DNA of 64,000 nucleotides. Origin: Amphibalanus amphitrite (Eukaryota > Arthropoda > Thecostraca > Balanomorpha > Balanidae). Position 1 is the stretch's first letter. Each line of letters starts with the position of its first letter. The notes beneath the pieces are model-generated. The model saw only the letters and a program-made list of their open reading frames with translations, was not told where the DNA came from and did not search any database. The stretch lies in assembly GCF_019059575.1 (NCBI RefSeq), contig NW_024882205.1:186001-250000 (forward strand), in the 5' to 3' direction. Shown here piece by piece: positions 33,801 to 44,439 of the stretch. A program made the translations under genes and the position numbers.

Positions 33801-33948
33801 CCGAGCCACTGAACACCCCGAGCACGGTCAGCACCAGCAGCAGGTTCTCTCGCACCCACTGGCGGAACTTGCCGCCGCTCGGTGCCGGGATGTCGCCCGG
33901 GATGCGGATCGTCTGACTGCCGCCCGTCTTCTCCGAGACCTTCTCCAT
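24355..33948 (-). CDS. EAAT: Excitatory amino acid transporter (SLC1 family), complete coding region in ten exons
   Basis: In gene order the exons are 33948-33669, 31384-31162, 30946-30883, 30088-29998, 29727-29601, 29140-28939, 28730-28630, 26722-26597, 26459-26325 and 24712-24355. They join in one frame, 1707 nt, 568 residues plus TGA; SLC1 proteins are usually 500-570. It is a sodium-coupled plasma-membrane glutamate/aspartate transporter by family. Visible hallmarks: HP1 loop ASSSAALP (338-345), TM7 NMDGT (373-377, sodium site), HP2 ASIGAASIP (411-419), TM8 DRMRTSINV (451-459), where R454 matches the Arg that binds the acidic side chain and separates EAATs from neutral ASCTs. The variable TM3-TM4 loop has N-glycosylation sequons NAS and NKT. 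The start ATG has a GCCATGG context. The protein ends ETQI, a class I PDZ-type ligand. An upstream acceptor after 33980 implies a 5' UTR exon. Confidence 0.95.
24713..26324. other. EAAT intron 9
   Basis: It has correct splice borders. The sequence is AT-rich and otherwise plain; no nested gene or clear repeat was seen. Confidence 0.7.
26325..26459 (-). CDS. EAAT: EAAT coding exon 9, hairpin HP2
   Basis: It encodes [20 protein letters not shown], the HP2 gate, and the start of TM8 ([11 protein letters not shown]). Phase 2 to 2; acceptor cctccggcag, donor GTGAGT. Confidence 0.95.
26597..26722 (-). CDS. EAAT: EAAT coding exon 8, TM7 NMDGT motif
   Basis: It encodes [20 protein letters not shown], the unwound TM7 segment that forms a sodium site, and then [19 protein letters not shown]. 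Phase 2 to 2; acceptor ctccgtcag, donor GTAAGG. Confidence 0.96.
   Translation of the reverse strand: MCSAGRCYSQHGRHSTVRSRRIHFHRTEEQHEPQHRRPHHR
27143..27259 (+). repeat. (CT)n microsatellite in EAAT intron
   Basis: Nearly pure CT run of about 115 bp; on the gene strand it is (GA)n. A GC-rich patch (27290-27540) follows. Confidence 0.95.
28630..28730 (-). CDS. EAAT: EAAT coding exon 7, hairpin HP1
   Basis: It encodes [20 protein letters not shown], the HP1 re-entrant loop with its serine-rich tip, then [13 protein letters not shown]. Phase 0 to 2; donor GTAAGG. Confidence 0.94.
28939..29140 (-). CDS. EAAT: EAAT coding exon 6
   Basis: It encodes [17 protein letters not shown]5-TM6 with [17 protein letters not shown], and [14 protein letters not shown], a strongly conserved EAAT block. 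Phase 2 to 0; donor GTATGA. Confidence 0.95.
29601..29727 (-). CDS. EAAT: EAAT coding exon 5
   Basis: It encodes [20 protein letters not shown], a TM4 segment, then [18 protein letters not shown], matching the TM4-TM5 region of SLC1 proteins. Phase 1 to 2; acceptor aatttcag, donor GTGAGT. Confidence 0.93.
29998..30088 (-). CDS. EAAT: EAAT coding exon 4
   Basis: It encodes [13 protein letters not shown] through SDGTNVMG, the end of the variable extracellular loop before TM4, with an NKT sequon. Acceptor cacctcag, donor GTGAGT, phase 0 to 1. Confidence 0.9.
30746..30810 (+). repeat. (CT)n microsatellite in EAAT intron
   Basis: Pure CT run of about 65 bp, placed about 70 bp beyond the donor of EAAT coding exon 3. 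Confidence 0.95.
30883..30946 (-). CDS. EAAT: EAAT coding exon 3 (64 nt)
   Basis: This short exon encodes [20 protein letters not shown] plus Leu; the NMFP(E/D)N(L/I) motif is typical of EAATs. Acceptor attttcag, donor GTAAGA, phase 2 to 0. It was found by eye as the phase-matched piece missing between its neighbours. Confidence 0.9.
31162..31384 (-). CDS. EAAT: EAAT coding exon 2
   Basis: It encodes [22 protein letters not shown]3 and the start of the long extracellular loop, including an NAS sequon. Phase 1 in, phase 2 out; acceptor ccacctacag, donor GTGACG. Confidence 0.93.
31990..32530 (+). repeat. Tandem repeat, about 75-bp unit, about seven copies
   Basis: Core ctgtgccgcaagacac recurs near 32148, 32221, 32296, 32373, 32446 and 32517, each followed by a stretch ending in ccgctagatgtcact and then gcgcctggcaaa. 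A lone relative lies near 31597. It lies in the first intron after EAAT coding exon 1. Confidence 0.85.
32617..32630 (+). repeat. Poly-G run
   Basis: Fourteen consecutive G. Confidence 0.9.
33542..33675 (-). promoter_or_regulatory. 34-bp tandem array duplicating the EAAT exon 1 splice donor and a CRE octamer
   Basis: The donor complement ctcacctg occurs at 33562, 33596, 33630 and 33664, exactly 34 bp apart. The palindrome tgacgtca occurs at 33552, 33586 and 33654, with the variant tgacgtcc at 33620. The copy at 33664 is the exon border; the others lie just inside the intron. Confidence 0.85.
33669..33948 (-). CDS. EAAT: EAAT coding exon 1
   Basis: It begins [10 protein letters not shown] and covers the cytoplasmic N-terminus, TM1 and the start of TM2 ([19 protein letters not shown]). 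A strong acceptor (ctccctcag, read on the minus strand) ends at 33981, so about 32 nt of 5' UTR share this exon. The donor is CAG|GTGAGT at 33668; three further copies of this donor follow at 34-bp steps. Confidence 0.93.
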
Positions 33949-33980
33949 GGCGGACCGTCTGCCGTCCGCCGCCGCCGGAT

Positions 33981-36900
33981 CTGAGGGAGGGGGGAGAGGG
34001 GTGGTCAAACAGGGAGAGAGCGAGAGAAAGAGCAACAGCAAGAGAGCAAATATAGGAAGGAGGGTAAAAAACGGAATGAGATGTTAATACACTCACAGCG
34101 ACATTAAATGCTCCTGAAACTAGGATGTTAAGAAATATTTATATAACGTCCTGCAAAGAGCCTAGGATAAAATTTTGTTCATATTCACTAGAAAAAATAA
34201 TTTGCTCGTGTTCATACTGCATACGTAACTGCTGCACGATCGGAAACTGCACCAAGTACACTGCAGAATGCAGATCTCTCTCCCCGTCTGCGGATCGGAT
34301 ACGAGCTAAAACATATCGTCGCAACGTCGCATCATCGCCTCCATCGCAGTGTTTCTGATCCACTGCTGAAATTGAGGCTGCCATGTCGTTCGCAATCAAT
34401 TGATCCTTTGGTCGCTGTCTCCATAGTCTGTGAAGGCTCCTTGTATCGACTGCCGACCCGCCCGGCGACATTTGATTCGGTAGCCGCACAATAAGATCAT
34501 AGTCCACGGAAGGTAATGTCATTTCCGTAGTTGACCGTAGGCGGAGACGGGAAACCGAATCATCCACCACCGTACAAAGGCCCAGTGGAGACGTGCTTAC
34601 ACGGAGGCTTTTCGATGTCGCATCGACTTTTATGTCATGACGTCACCTGCCGCTCTTCGGGCATTTAGGCAGACACATCTACATATACTACTAATTTTTG
34701 GCAAACATTCAAAGTGAACCGACATGACTGCACGGTCATCAACATTCCGTTTCCTAGTCTCCGTCCGCGTATCTGTAACTACATATGTAATGTATATTCA
34801 TTCGTTTACCTTAGTCCCCAGCACCATCAGCGCCCCTGCCGCCCGGCAGCCGCAAGCGGCGCGGCCGTCTACCATCGTGTCCACTGTCCATTCCATTCGC
34901 GTCTCTTCTCTCGTCTGCTAAAAGTCTCCATCTCTCGACCTGCTGCAGTACGCGGCCATCTCCCGCCCGGCGGTCGTAACTTGTCCCGTCTCTCGCCTGC
35001 TAAAACTCTCCGTCTCTCGCCGTCTTTCTTCCGCCCGGCGGCGTCGCGTCCGTCTCCCGTCCGTAACTTGCCCCGTCTCCTGCCTGCTAAAAGTCTCCGT
35101 CTCTCGCCGTCTTTCTTCCGCCCGGCGGCGTGGCGTCCGTCTCTGGCCCGGCGGCCGGTGCCGTCCCGTCCGGCCGCGGGCATTGATTATCTGCCAGCTG
35201 GCGGGCGCGGATCGTTGCAGCCAGTTGAGGCCGGCCCGTCGGCCGCGTGGCGCCGCCGCCGCCGCCGCCGCTGCCGCCTCCTCGGAGGTGATCGGCAATT
35301 ACCGCAGGATCGGACCCCGACATGGGGAGGGGTGGTCGGGTCAGGCAGGGAGGCAGGACGGACAGGAGGCAATCGGAAACACCATGGCAGAGGCGGAGAG
35401 ATGTGCGAGGTCGTAGCGTCAAAACCCAACAGCGGCCGCTCAAATAAATACATGCGATAGTCTGACATCAGGAGGCTACATCATTTTTTTCACCAGCAAA
35501 GCCACACAATTCTTCGAAGATTTGTGGTTTCTGCTTAATATCCATGTATCAAAATGACGTCAACAGAGTGCGAAGTTCTATCGTGAGATGATAAAGCCAA
35601 AAGAATTTCCGTTTCCATAGCCAAACATATGCATTGGTAGTTTTACCTGGCGCATGAACGAAAACTGTGGCTACTTTCTAGCAAATTAATCATTTCAAGT
35701 CAAAAGTCATCCTCCTGCGTTGTAAAGGAAGGAACTAAGGACACTTAGGCAGATATGGTTCTATAAATATTTACTTGAAAATACTTCGACCGCGATACGA
35801 CAATCAAGAAGTACATATTCTGACACTTAAATAGGTACCCACTAAAACAAAACGCAAGTTAAAGAATCTATTACAACAAAGCATAAAGCATGAAAATAAA
35901 TAAAGCAGGTGAGAATGAAACATAGACCTATACACCTCTGTACGCAAGTTACAAAACGCAAGTTAAAGAATCTATTACAACAAAGCATAAAGCATGAAAA
36001 TAGAATAAAGCAGGTGAGAATGAAACATAGACCTATACACCTCTGTACACAGGACACAGGTGTACAGAGGTCAATGGATGAAGCACTATGTAAAAAGGCA
36101 CTTGATCCGCCTGAACGTTTGTGCTAAAACGGCATCTGAATCACCAAAGCAATTTACGAAACATTGCATTTTTAAGATGACTGAGTTGATAGCTTAATAA
36201 GTAAATTCCCCTGTACTCTTATTTAGAGTTCCGGCAGGGTTTTTACGTCTGTGGCAGCTATCAGAGCTTAGAGCTGCGCACCAAGCGCGGACGAGCCATC
36301 AGCCGCCGTCAGCTCACATTGCGCCCACGCGGGCGCACCAGCGCGCACCAATGGCTTTCCAGTCGCACTTGACCGGGACTTACGTAACAATGCACCGTGA
36401 AAGCACGGTTGACGGCCGGCCGAGAGTTCTCTTTGAGACCGGTGCGGAGGTCGAAGGGGGCGCGTTTATACGGGTGAGGTCGGCTGCCGCCTAGACATAT
36501 TGGCGGTGGGAGTGGGGCCAGCCCCGACTTGGCAGTAGTCAGGAAGCCAGACCTCTGCTCAGGGGCAGTTTCAAGGTTATATAGCTAAACCATCCAGCTC
36601 AAACGGTTGATGAGAGCCTCTCACCGGGGGACTGTCGAGTGGCTCATCCCAAGGAAATATCTGTTGGGAGTCTCGGAACCGGGAAAGTGGAGCCCAGTGG
36701 CTCAGTGGCAGGAAGGATTGCTTAGCGCTCAGCACCCAGGAAGCGCGAGTGTCGGAGACTCGGTGACCGGAAGGGTGCGTCGCCGGGCGGCTGACCCTCG
36801 ACCTCTGCCGGTCGGCGGCCGCTCCCCAGTCCGCCGGGGCCGGCCTTCATCGATCGGACCTGGCTGACCCAATCTGCGGACCGGGGGCCACGCTGGCTGA

Positions 36901-38655
36901 CCAATCTGAGGAGCGCAGGCCACTCGGCTGCCAGTCACCGTCCCCGCTGCCGCCCCAATATGTGTCGGCCGGCCGGCAGGAGCGGCCGACCCGGGCAACC
37001 CAGCGCACGTATCATTTCCGTGTTGTTAAGGTGAACGATTTATACAGCAGCTCTGTAATTTTCTTCTACTTTGCAGGTTATTAGGCACCAACGACCCCAT
37101 TGTGCTTAACTCATAAATGTGCTTTATGAAACATGTGCTCGGTTCACGGCTGCCACCTTCAGTGAACTAATTTTAAAGCCATCCGTCAGTGGCTAAGATA
37201 TCCCAGACGCAACGGCGAATAAATGACCATAAATCACCATAGGGGCACATGGGACACCCAGGACCGCAGAAAATCTCGTTCCTCGAATACACCACCATAA
37301 ACCGTCACAGGGAGGCACGGTAGATCCCAGTGCCTGTGTAGTGCATCAGAGGTCGTACAGCTCTTTAGTGCCTGGGTCGTACCTACCTACTGTCTAGCTA
37401 GCGGGCATAGCGTCGCATTTCACTCGTGGAACTGACGTCAGCCAAAGACAAAACAGACTGATGCGACACCCTCCAGCTGTGCTGTTACTGCGGATGAAGT
37501 TCTCCAAGCGCTTCTCTTGTGTTCACAGCTGTCAATTTTTTATAGCCGCCTGTCAGAAAAATCCCGATCTTGCAGAAGAAACCTTTCAAACCATCGAAGC
37601 TTGGACAGAAGGTTGGTTTTTCTGTGTGATTCTGTTGAAAGGCGCATTACCGATCAGAGGAATTGGTGCAGGTGCTGTCGTTGTTTTTATTACGACCATA
37701 ATAGAATATAATTAAATTAAACCGTTGAGTTGTAATCAGCTTAAATTTTCAATGGTAGGTAAAAACGTCAAAAACATGCATATTTATTTAGTTTTCGCTG
37801 GCAGTGAGAGCAAAAGAGCTAAGAGATAATCAATATTTTATGCGAGTGATTGGTTCCCTAAACAGGCGAGGAAAACACCTGGATGTTATTCAGAACCAAT
37901 GATGGTGGATCACATCTGAACTACAAGCTCCTGCTCAATAATATGTGAATTGTGAATGCTAAAACAAGTTTAACCTAATGATAAAAATATAAGTAGGTTC
38001 ATAAGTAAGCTGGATTTGGAAGCAACTCTGACGATAATTTCTTTTTTTATTCAGAGCTTTTTGAAATGCCACAGCGATTGCTCTAGCAAGGTAAAACATA
38101 TGTGGCATGAACCTCACTACCGTGTTGAGGTATGCAAGGAGTCAAAAATATGTCATATATTCATATATTGTTGTCATAGTCATATATCAGGTCATATGTT
38201 GAGGTCATATTGAGGTCATCAAAAATAAAATGTTCTGAAGAAAGTAACTTTTCGTTTTATTTGTATTGAACTAATAAAATGAGACATAAAATTGGCAGTA
38301 TCGTGTCCCTCTTATCAAGACGGTTCGAAGCATGTTTTCGGTGACCTTGAAAGGTCAACGTCAAAATCTGACCTCATGTCGAGGGCCGGTAGGACCCAAG
38401 AGGGTCATGCTTCAAAGCAGTCAAGTCAAGAATAGGCAAGCAGTTTGATACCAATGACAAGTCTTTAGCACCATCACATCGGGATTAATGGAGAGAAAAA
38501 AAAACTATAAATGGCCTTACATGACCTCATATGACTTTTTCCCAATGCCCGTGCCAGTGCCTAAATGGCACCAGGGCCATTGCAGATCAGATAATATGGC
38601 ATAATGCTGAAGTAATAAGGTGGTATTGACTTGTAAATTCGTAGCAGGACGCATT
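33981..38655. other. Spacer upstream of EAAT
   Basis: It should hold the EAAT 5' UTR exon and promoter, but none could be fixed. A frame of about 140 codons at 34139-34570 (minus) has no ATG and no recognised match. 34820-35420 and 36270-37000 are GC-rich, CpG-bearing blocks and the best promoter candidates. The rest is AT-rich and plain apart from the repeat at 35848. Confidence 0.4.
35848..36053 (+). repeat. Tandem duplication of a 104-bp segment
   Basis: The block starting aacgcaagttaaagaatcta and ending cctatacacctctgtac occurs twice, nearly identical, at 104-bp spacing. A short inverted repeat (acctctgtacac against gtgtacagaggt) follows at the right edge. Confidence 0.9.
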
Positions 38656-39845
38656 TTAACCCGCGCCCCGTTGGGCTCTGCCGAGCAACGCGCCCTGTTG
38701 GGGGGGGGGGGCATTTTGCCCCCCCCCCCCTAAGATCTCGAGAACCACGCAACCTAGCGACAAGCGGCAAACGGTGTTGGATAGCCCCAACGGGGAACTA
38801 CCTTGTGACCCAATTTTATTGACCTAGGTCAAACCGATGACGTCACAGGTCAGGTCAAAGGTCAAATTTTCACCGTTTACAGGCATTTCAAGAAATGCGT
38901 TGTAAAATCGAGTACAATGCATTTCATCGAAAATCATCGATGGGGAAATGTTCTTCAAACACATATTTTGCTATTTGAGGTCACTGATACCAGGTCAGGT
39001 CACAGAGGTCAGGTCACGGGGGGGTCACAATATGAAAGTGTCGTGTGATACATGTTTTATGGTCCATTTCACATGACAAATGCGATTATGTGGGTCAGGC
39101 AGCCTTTGGGGTCAGCTTGGGTCACGTTTTGGTCAAGGTCAGGTCAAGGTCAGGTCAAGGTCAGGTCAAGGTCAGGTCAAGGTCAGGTCAAGGTCAGGTC
39201 AAATTAGGTCAAATTTCAAAGTTAATATTTTTGCATAAAATGGGTATCAAATCGATGCAGCTCGTCACGGGGAGTTCAATGGTGGTCTTTGTTTTGCCGT
39301 ACGTGCTCTAGAATCGCTAAAATTGAGTTCAAAAATTTGACGTCATTATTTTTGAACAGTTTTTTCGCTATAACTTGGCCAAAAAACGAGATATCGATCT
39401 GAAATTTGGTATGTATATAGAAGAGCGCAGGGACTATCACAGATATTTCGTTTTTTCGAACTTCGGAAAAGTTTTGGATTTTATTTAGTTTTTCTAAAAA
39501 ATACAATTTTTTGAATTTTTGGGGCCAAAAACCCACAATTTTGAAAATCCGAGATAACAGTTTTGTAGCACCGCTTTTTTCTACTAGACCATATAAAGAA
39601 CTTTGAAATTGCTTGATAACTGTAGATTTGGTGAGCGTTTCAAGATTGCATGTTTTTTGCTCATTTTTGCTTGAACATGACCTCAGTTTGACCTCAATAA
39701 CTCCTGACCTAAGGTGACCTAAGACTTGAAATTTGGTGTGAAGGTGTCAAATTGATGCCCCGGAAGGTACTAAAAATTTGGCATTTAGGAAAAACCACAG
39801 GGGGGGGGGGGCAAAATGGCCCCCCCCCAACGGGGCGAGGGTTAA
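38656..39845. mobile_element. piggyBac-like non-autonomous element with TTAA ends
   Basis: TTAA at 38656-38659 and 39842-39845 flank near-matching inverted ends: cccgcgccccgttggg on the left and ccctcgccccgttggg on the reverse strand at the right. Poly-G/poly-C hairpins lie just inside both ends (about 38700 and 39800). TTAA duplication with CCC-starting inverted repeats is the piggyBac pattern. No transposase frame. Confidence 0.75.
39131..39201 (+). repeat. 11-bp tandem repeat of AGGTCA half-sites
   Basis: About 6.5 perfect copies of ggtcaaggtca. Each junction creates TCAAGGTCA, the extended half-site used by monomeric orphan nuclear receptors of the FTZ-F1 and ERR type (family knowledge). 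Confidence 0.92.
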
Positions 39846-40135
39846 TATTTTCCCATGGGCTTGTATTGTACCTAAATAACGTGATGATGACGAATCTGAC
39901 GTTACCTTCGGTCAAGCATATATAAATTCTGAAATACAGATACTGCACTAATCCCCAAATCAATTCTAAGAGAAAAAATGTTCTGCGTTAAAAAAAACTA
40001 GCCCTGGCGTGATTGCAAACTTTTCTGAGGTGGAATAAACAAACCCGCTCTGGGATCTGACCTGAACCGGCATTTTAATTTTTACTTTTATTTTGCCAGA
40101 ACGTGTGCGATGAATATTAAAAAGTCACCTAGGTA

Positions 40136-41358
40136 GGGGAGAGTGGGGTAATTTGGCCGGTGGTGTAAATTGGCCGCCCCCACCTGTAAGAAAGCTGATA
40201 AAAGTGAATGAAATAACTTTTGCCTCTATTCATTTGTCATCGGCAGAACTAACTCGAGGACAAATGTCAAAACTTACCCCCTCTTAGTTTTATTCAAAAT
40301 TAATAAAACGTGAATTTCGTTAGAAAATGGTAACTTTTACTTCCGTTTAAAAATTTGTATAACATGTAGTATTTGGGCTGTAAACGAATTCCAACATTAT
40401 AGCGCCATTCTTGAGGGTATTCAGCGGTTCCAAGAACAATTTCATGTAGTTCTGTACAGCCATGACAACTTTATAGACAAAAATTTTCAGAATGGCAATG
40501 TGGGGTTATTTGGCCGGGTCTAGCGGGGCAACTTGGCCGGTGCGCTCAGAGTCACTATGCTGGGACGGCCGTGTTGTCATGGTCAATTATACCATAAAGG
40601 ACATGATTCATGACCAACTTTGACTACCTTGATGCCATGCATGTGACGTCATCAAAGGTTACCTAACGATTTTTTGCTAATAAATACTTACAGAAAAAAG
40701 ATACAGCCGCGCAAATGGTCTCATTGTGTTCAGCTCGTCAAGGCGCATCGAATGATATACATGATATGCATGATGACATGATGACTCACGTAACCTTGAG
40801 GTCAAGCGACCTGAGGTAACGTGACCTTAAGCCAACCTTTGACCTTGACCTCTCGAGGTCAACACATACATGTTTCGATGCGGAATGACGAGAGAATTAC
40901 GATGGTACTTTTAGTTTTGGCCTAGCTTGATTACTTCAAAAGTTATTCGTAAAAAAAAACTGTCATCGCATCTAGAGCCGCTATTTTGACTATTTTCGAC
41001 CCCTGTGACGGCTGAGTCAACCTTCAAAATGCTTCAAATGCGTCTTAGGACACGAGTCATTGCTGAATGTGAAGCTGACTCGCCTATAACAAAAATCATG
41101 GCCTCAAACTAACACCGGCCAAATTGCCCCACACCCCCGGCCAAATAACCCTGTTAGTGGGGCAATTTGGCCGCTTTGCAGACCTTTGTAATACGTCACA
41201 ATTTCAATATAAGTAGTTACTCTATCATTTCGAGTTTACTGTCCAGTAAAGTAAAATGTATGCCACACCTGTCAGCGTTGAGAAAATGCAGAAATGTGTT
41301 GTCGTTTTTTAGTTACATCGTTTTCTAAAAAAAGCGGCCAAATTACCCCACTCTCCCC
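40136..41358. mobile_element. TA-flanked inverted-repeat element (Tc1/mariner-like ends)
   Basis: Left end ggggagagtggggtaatttg continuing gccg, and right end the exact reverse complement, with TA dinucleotides outside both (40134-40135 and 41359-41360). Degenerate copies of ggggtaatttggccg recur inside, for example near 40502, 40525 and 41155. No coding capacity. Confidence 0.75.
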
Positions 41359-41412
41359 TACTTTGAGCTGGATTCTTGCTGCGTTTGGCAACGGCACACG
41401 AGAAACCCCCCG

Positions 41413-41471
41413 TAACTCACACACCGAAATAGAGTTTAAATAGAGTAACTCACACACCGAAATAGAGTTTA
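41413..41471 (+). repeat. 33-bp-spaced short tandem duplication
   Basis: The 26-bp block starting taactcacacaccgaaatag occurs at 41413 and 41446 without differences. Confidence 0.85.
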
Positions 41472-41748
41472 CGGGGGAGGGTAAGAGGACGGCGTTTTTT
41501 CGCTCCTGTTCTGTTTGGCTACTGGGTACTCAGGTAGCGAAGCGAAAAAATAAAATGGTGTTTAAACGGGTTTCAAAGTGATATATAAATGACTTTCGTA
41601 ACAAATAATTCAAAGGTCAGGCTACCAGAAGTGCTTACCTATAGTTCGGTCAAAATTTATCGATTTTGACGTTTAATTAAATGACATCAAGGATTCGATT
41701 ACCTATCATTTCAAGGCCCTTTCTCCAGTAGCGGCCGAGCACCTTCAA

Positions 41749-42652
41749 TTAACCCTCGCATGTGTGCGGCGTTTGCCAGCTTCTAATGTGTAGGGGGGGG
41801 GGAGGTCGGTTGGACCCCTCCCCCTTTGCCGTTTAGCCCCTGATCGAGCTAGAGCTTCGCGAAAAAAACGAGCGTGTTGCCCGTGACGAGAGGAAGCCGA
41901 TGATACCCAATTTTAAGGTCCTAGGTCATTGGTTGACCTTCCAGGTCAGGTCAATGACCCAAAGTCGGGAAAATCGGGACCTGTTAGAAAGTCGTAAAGT
42001 GTGGCTGCTAAGTGGTTTTCCGAGGTGCTGATCACGAATATCGTGTTAGTTTTGATCAGAGATGATGTCTTTAAGCACTTAGACCAGGTCGGGTCAGGTC
42101 AGGTCAGGTCAACCAGTAGGCGTCGTGACGGGTATTCGTAGTACGTGTCAACCGCCTCTGACAGCTTCGTAACATGTTACGAAGTCACCAAAACTACTTC
42201 GTAAATGTTCAAATCGTTGCTAAATGCGAATTCAGCTCCAAAAACTAGCCTAGAAACATGTAAAACTCGAAAAAGTGAACCGAGGTCACCCGAGGTCACC
42301 AAAGGTCAATGACCTGACCTGACCTTCAGGTGACCTTCACACCCACCCTAATGTATGGGATCAACATCAAATCACATGTTTGAACGTTTGAAACCACGAA
42401 AAGCTTGCAAACGCGCGGCTAATGCGAGCCGACATACGCGAAATCGCGATTCCGGCCAAACATGGTCTCGGAAAAGAGGTCACAGGTCAAAGGTCATTTG
42501 GGTCAGGGTCATGAAATTTTCAGGGTAGGTGTAAAATTGATCAATGCGAGGGTACTGAAAGTTTCGTCGCAATCAGCCGCTTTTTACGCGAGTTATTCGC
42601 GAAAAACCATGGGGGGGGGTCCATCCGACCCCCCTACACATGCGAGGGTTAA
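41749..42652. mobile_element. piggyBac-like non-autonomous element with TTAA ends
   Basis: TTAA at 41749-41752 and 42649-42652; perfect 13-bp inverted ends ccctcgcatgtgt and acacatgcgaggg. Poly-G/C stretches sit inside both ends, and the interior is rich in AGGTCA/TGACCT. Same family style as 38656-39845. Confidence 0.8.
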
Positions 42653-43794
42653 GCGGGGGCACTGCCGACTTTTGGTCCCATTCTTTCCATGCAACGCCCA
42701 TAGGGCTAATGTTAAAATGCCAAAATCAAAGGGGGGCAGGGTGCCCCGGTGCCCTCCCCGTTCCGCCGCCTATGCCTTTCTCTCTACTGCTTCGTTAAAT
42801 TCAATTTCAAAGTCAGCGGTTTGGCATTCAGAGGGCAAAAGCAATTAACTGACGTTGGTGGTGTTAATGGTGGAAAACGTTTTTATTTGCAATAAAATTG
42901 GATGCATCGGTACCGGTAGTGCATACGAAATCGCTAAAAGAATAGGTGATCGTATTTTCACTGTCGGGACGAGCTGAATGGAACGTATTTTTCTTAACTT
43001 TTAACTTTTATTTATTTATTTATGCGTACCGGGTTTTTGTAACATGATTTGACATTGAGTCACAAAAGTGATATGTTAAACGGCTACTAGCGTCCAAAGC
43101 GTGGATAGGTATGCGTAAATATGGATGATTTTCCCCTTGATGTGGCCTCTAACGTCATTGTGATGTCAAGGACTCTAGGTCAGTCATCGCATTGCGCATG
43201 GTTTGACCGTTCTATCAGGACTATCAAACACCGTTTGAAAATAGAGAATCGGAATTATCGGACAATTACGTACCTATGCAATTTCGGAACTGGAGAGCGA
43301 TTCTGTGGAGCTTCCAGTCAAGTGTCAACCATGTATCGGGGCATGCCCGGCCATGTGCGCGGGCTTATCTGTTTCCCAGAACAGTTCCAATGACTAATAT
43401 TGTGATTAGTAAAGTCATGAAGTCGAACTATTAGGCTTTCCTTTTCTACATCTAAAGCCTAAGCAGAGCCCGGTGTAGGTAAATAATTAGGCAGACACTT
43501 GGAACAAAACCGATTTTGTTCAAAACTTTGTCCAACAAAAACACACGCACGCAGGTCACATGATCAACTAGCCCATAGAAAAAGTTAGCTATGTTCTACA
43601 TATATAGATAGGCTTGATGCGAGCGAAAGTCTAGAGCGCGGTGTGTAATTTGACAGCACTCATACGCTCAGCAAGGATATTAATGATATCAGGCAACATC
43701 AACACCAATAGCTCATACAAACTGACCTTAAGACAAAATAATGCACATTTTCGTCCACTCTCAGTGCCAGGTCGAACAATCGGCCGCTGAAGAC

Positions 43795-44255
43795 ACACCG
43801 TCCCTTAGTCCCCGACCGCCTGCTGAGGAATCACTTTCCCTCAGGCCCTCGGAAATCTGCCGAGAAATCAATTCCCATCTCATCCCCCCCCCCGGCCTTC
43901 GACTGAGCACTCACTTTTCCTCAGTCCCTCGACCGTCTCATGAGGACTGACTTTTCCTCAGTCCCTCGACCGTCTCATGAGGGCTCATTTTTCCTCCGCC
44001 GCCCCCTCGGTCGTCTGCTGAGGATTAACCCTTCCTCAGTCCCTCGATCGTCTACTGAGGACTTTTCTTCCCTCAGTCCCTCGGAGATCTGCTGAAGACT
44101 CACCTTCCCACACTCTCAGTTCTCTCAGTCCTTCGGGCGCAGCTTGACGGGGCTCACTATTCACTTTCCCTCGGCCCCTCAGCCGTCTGCTGTACGGACT
44201 CACCTTCCCTGGAAGCCCCTCGGTCGTCTGTCGAGAACTCACCTTCCCTCAGTGC
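43795..44255 (+). repeat. Minisatellite, about 47-50-bp unit
   Basis: About nine copies of a unit around ctcagtccctcgaccgtct, tgaggactcac and ttccct. Confidence 0.8.
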
Positions 44256-44301
44256 TCAGTTCCGGCCGGCCGTGCCTGTGGGCGCCGCGTCCCTCCGTCG
44301 C

Positions 44302-44327
44302 GTCGGTCGGTCGGTCGGTCGGTCGGT
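44302..44327 (+). repeat. GGTC tetranucleotide microsatellite
   Basis: About six tandem copies of gtcg/ggtc. Confidence 0.9.
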
Positions 44328-44439
44328 GACGGCGGCCTCCGAGCAGCCGGGCGGCGCCGCGCTGTCTGCCGGGCGGCCGCCGCGCAGTCTAGGCCCTCCC
44401 CTCCCCTCCACTCCCCTGCCCTCCTCCGGCAGCCAACCG

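Noticed and set aside
34139..34570. 143-codon minus-strand frame upstream of EAAT
   Set aside because: No ATG at the start and no recognised family. Composition is not implausible, but a chance frame or untranslated sequence is as likely.
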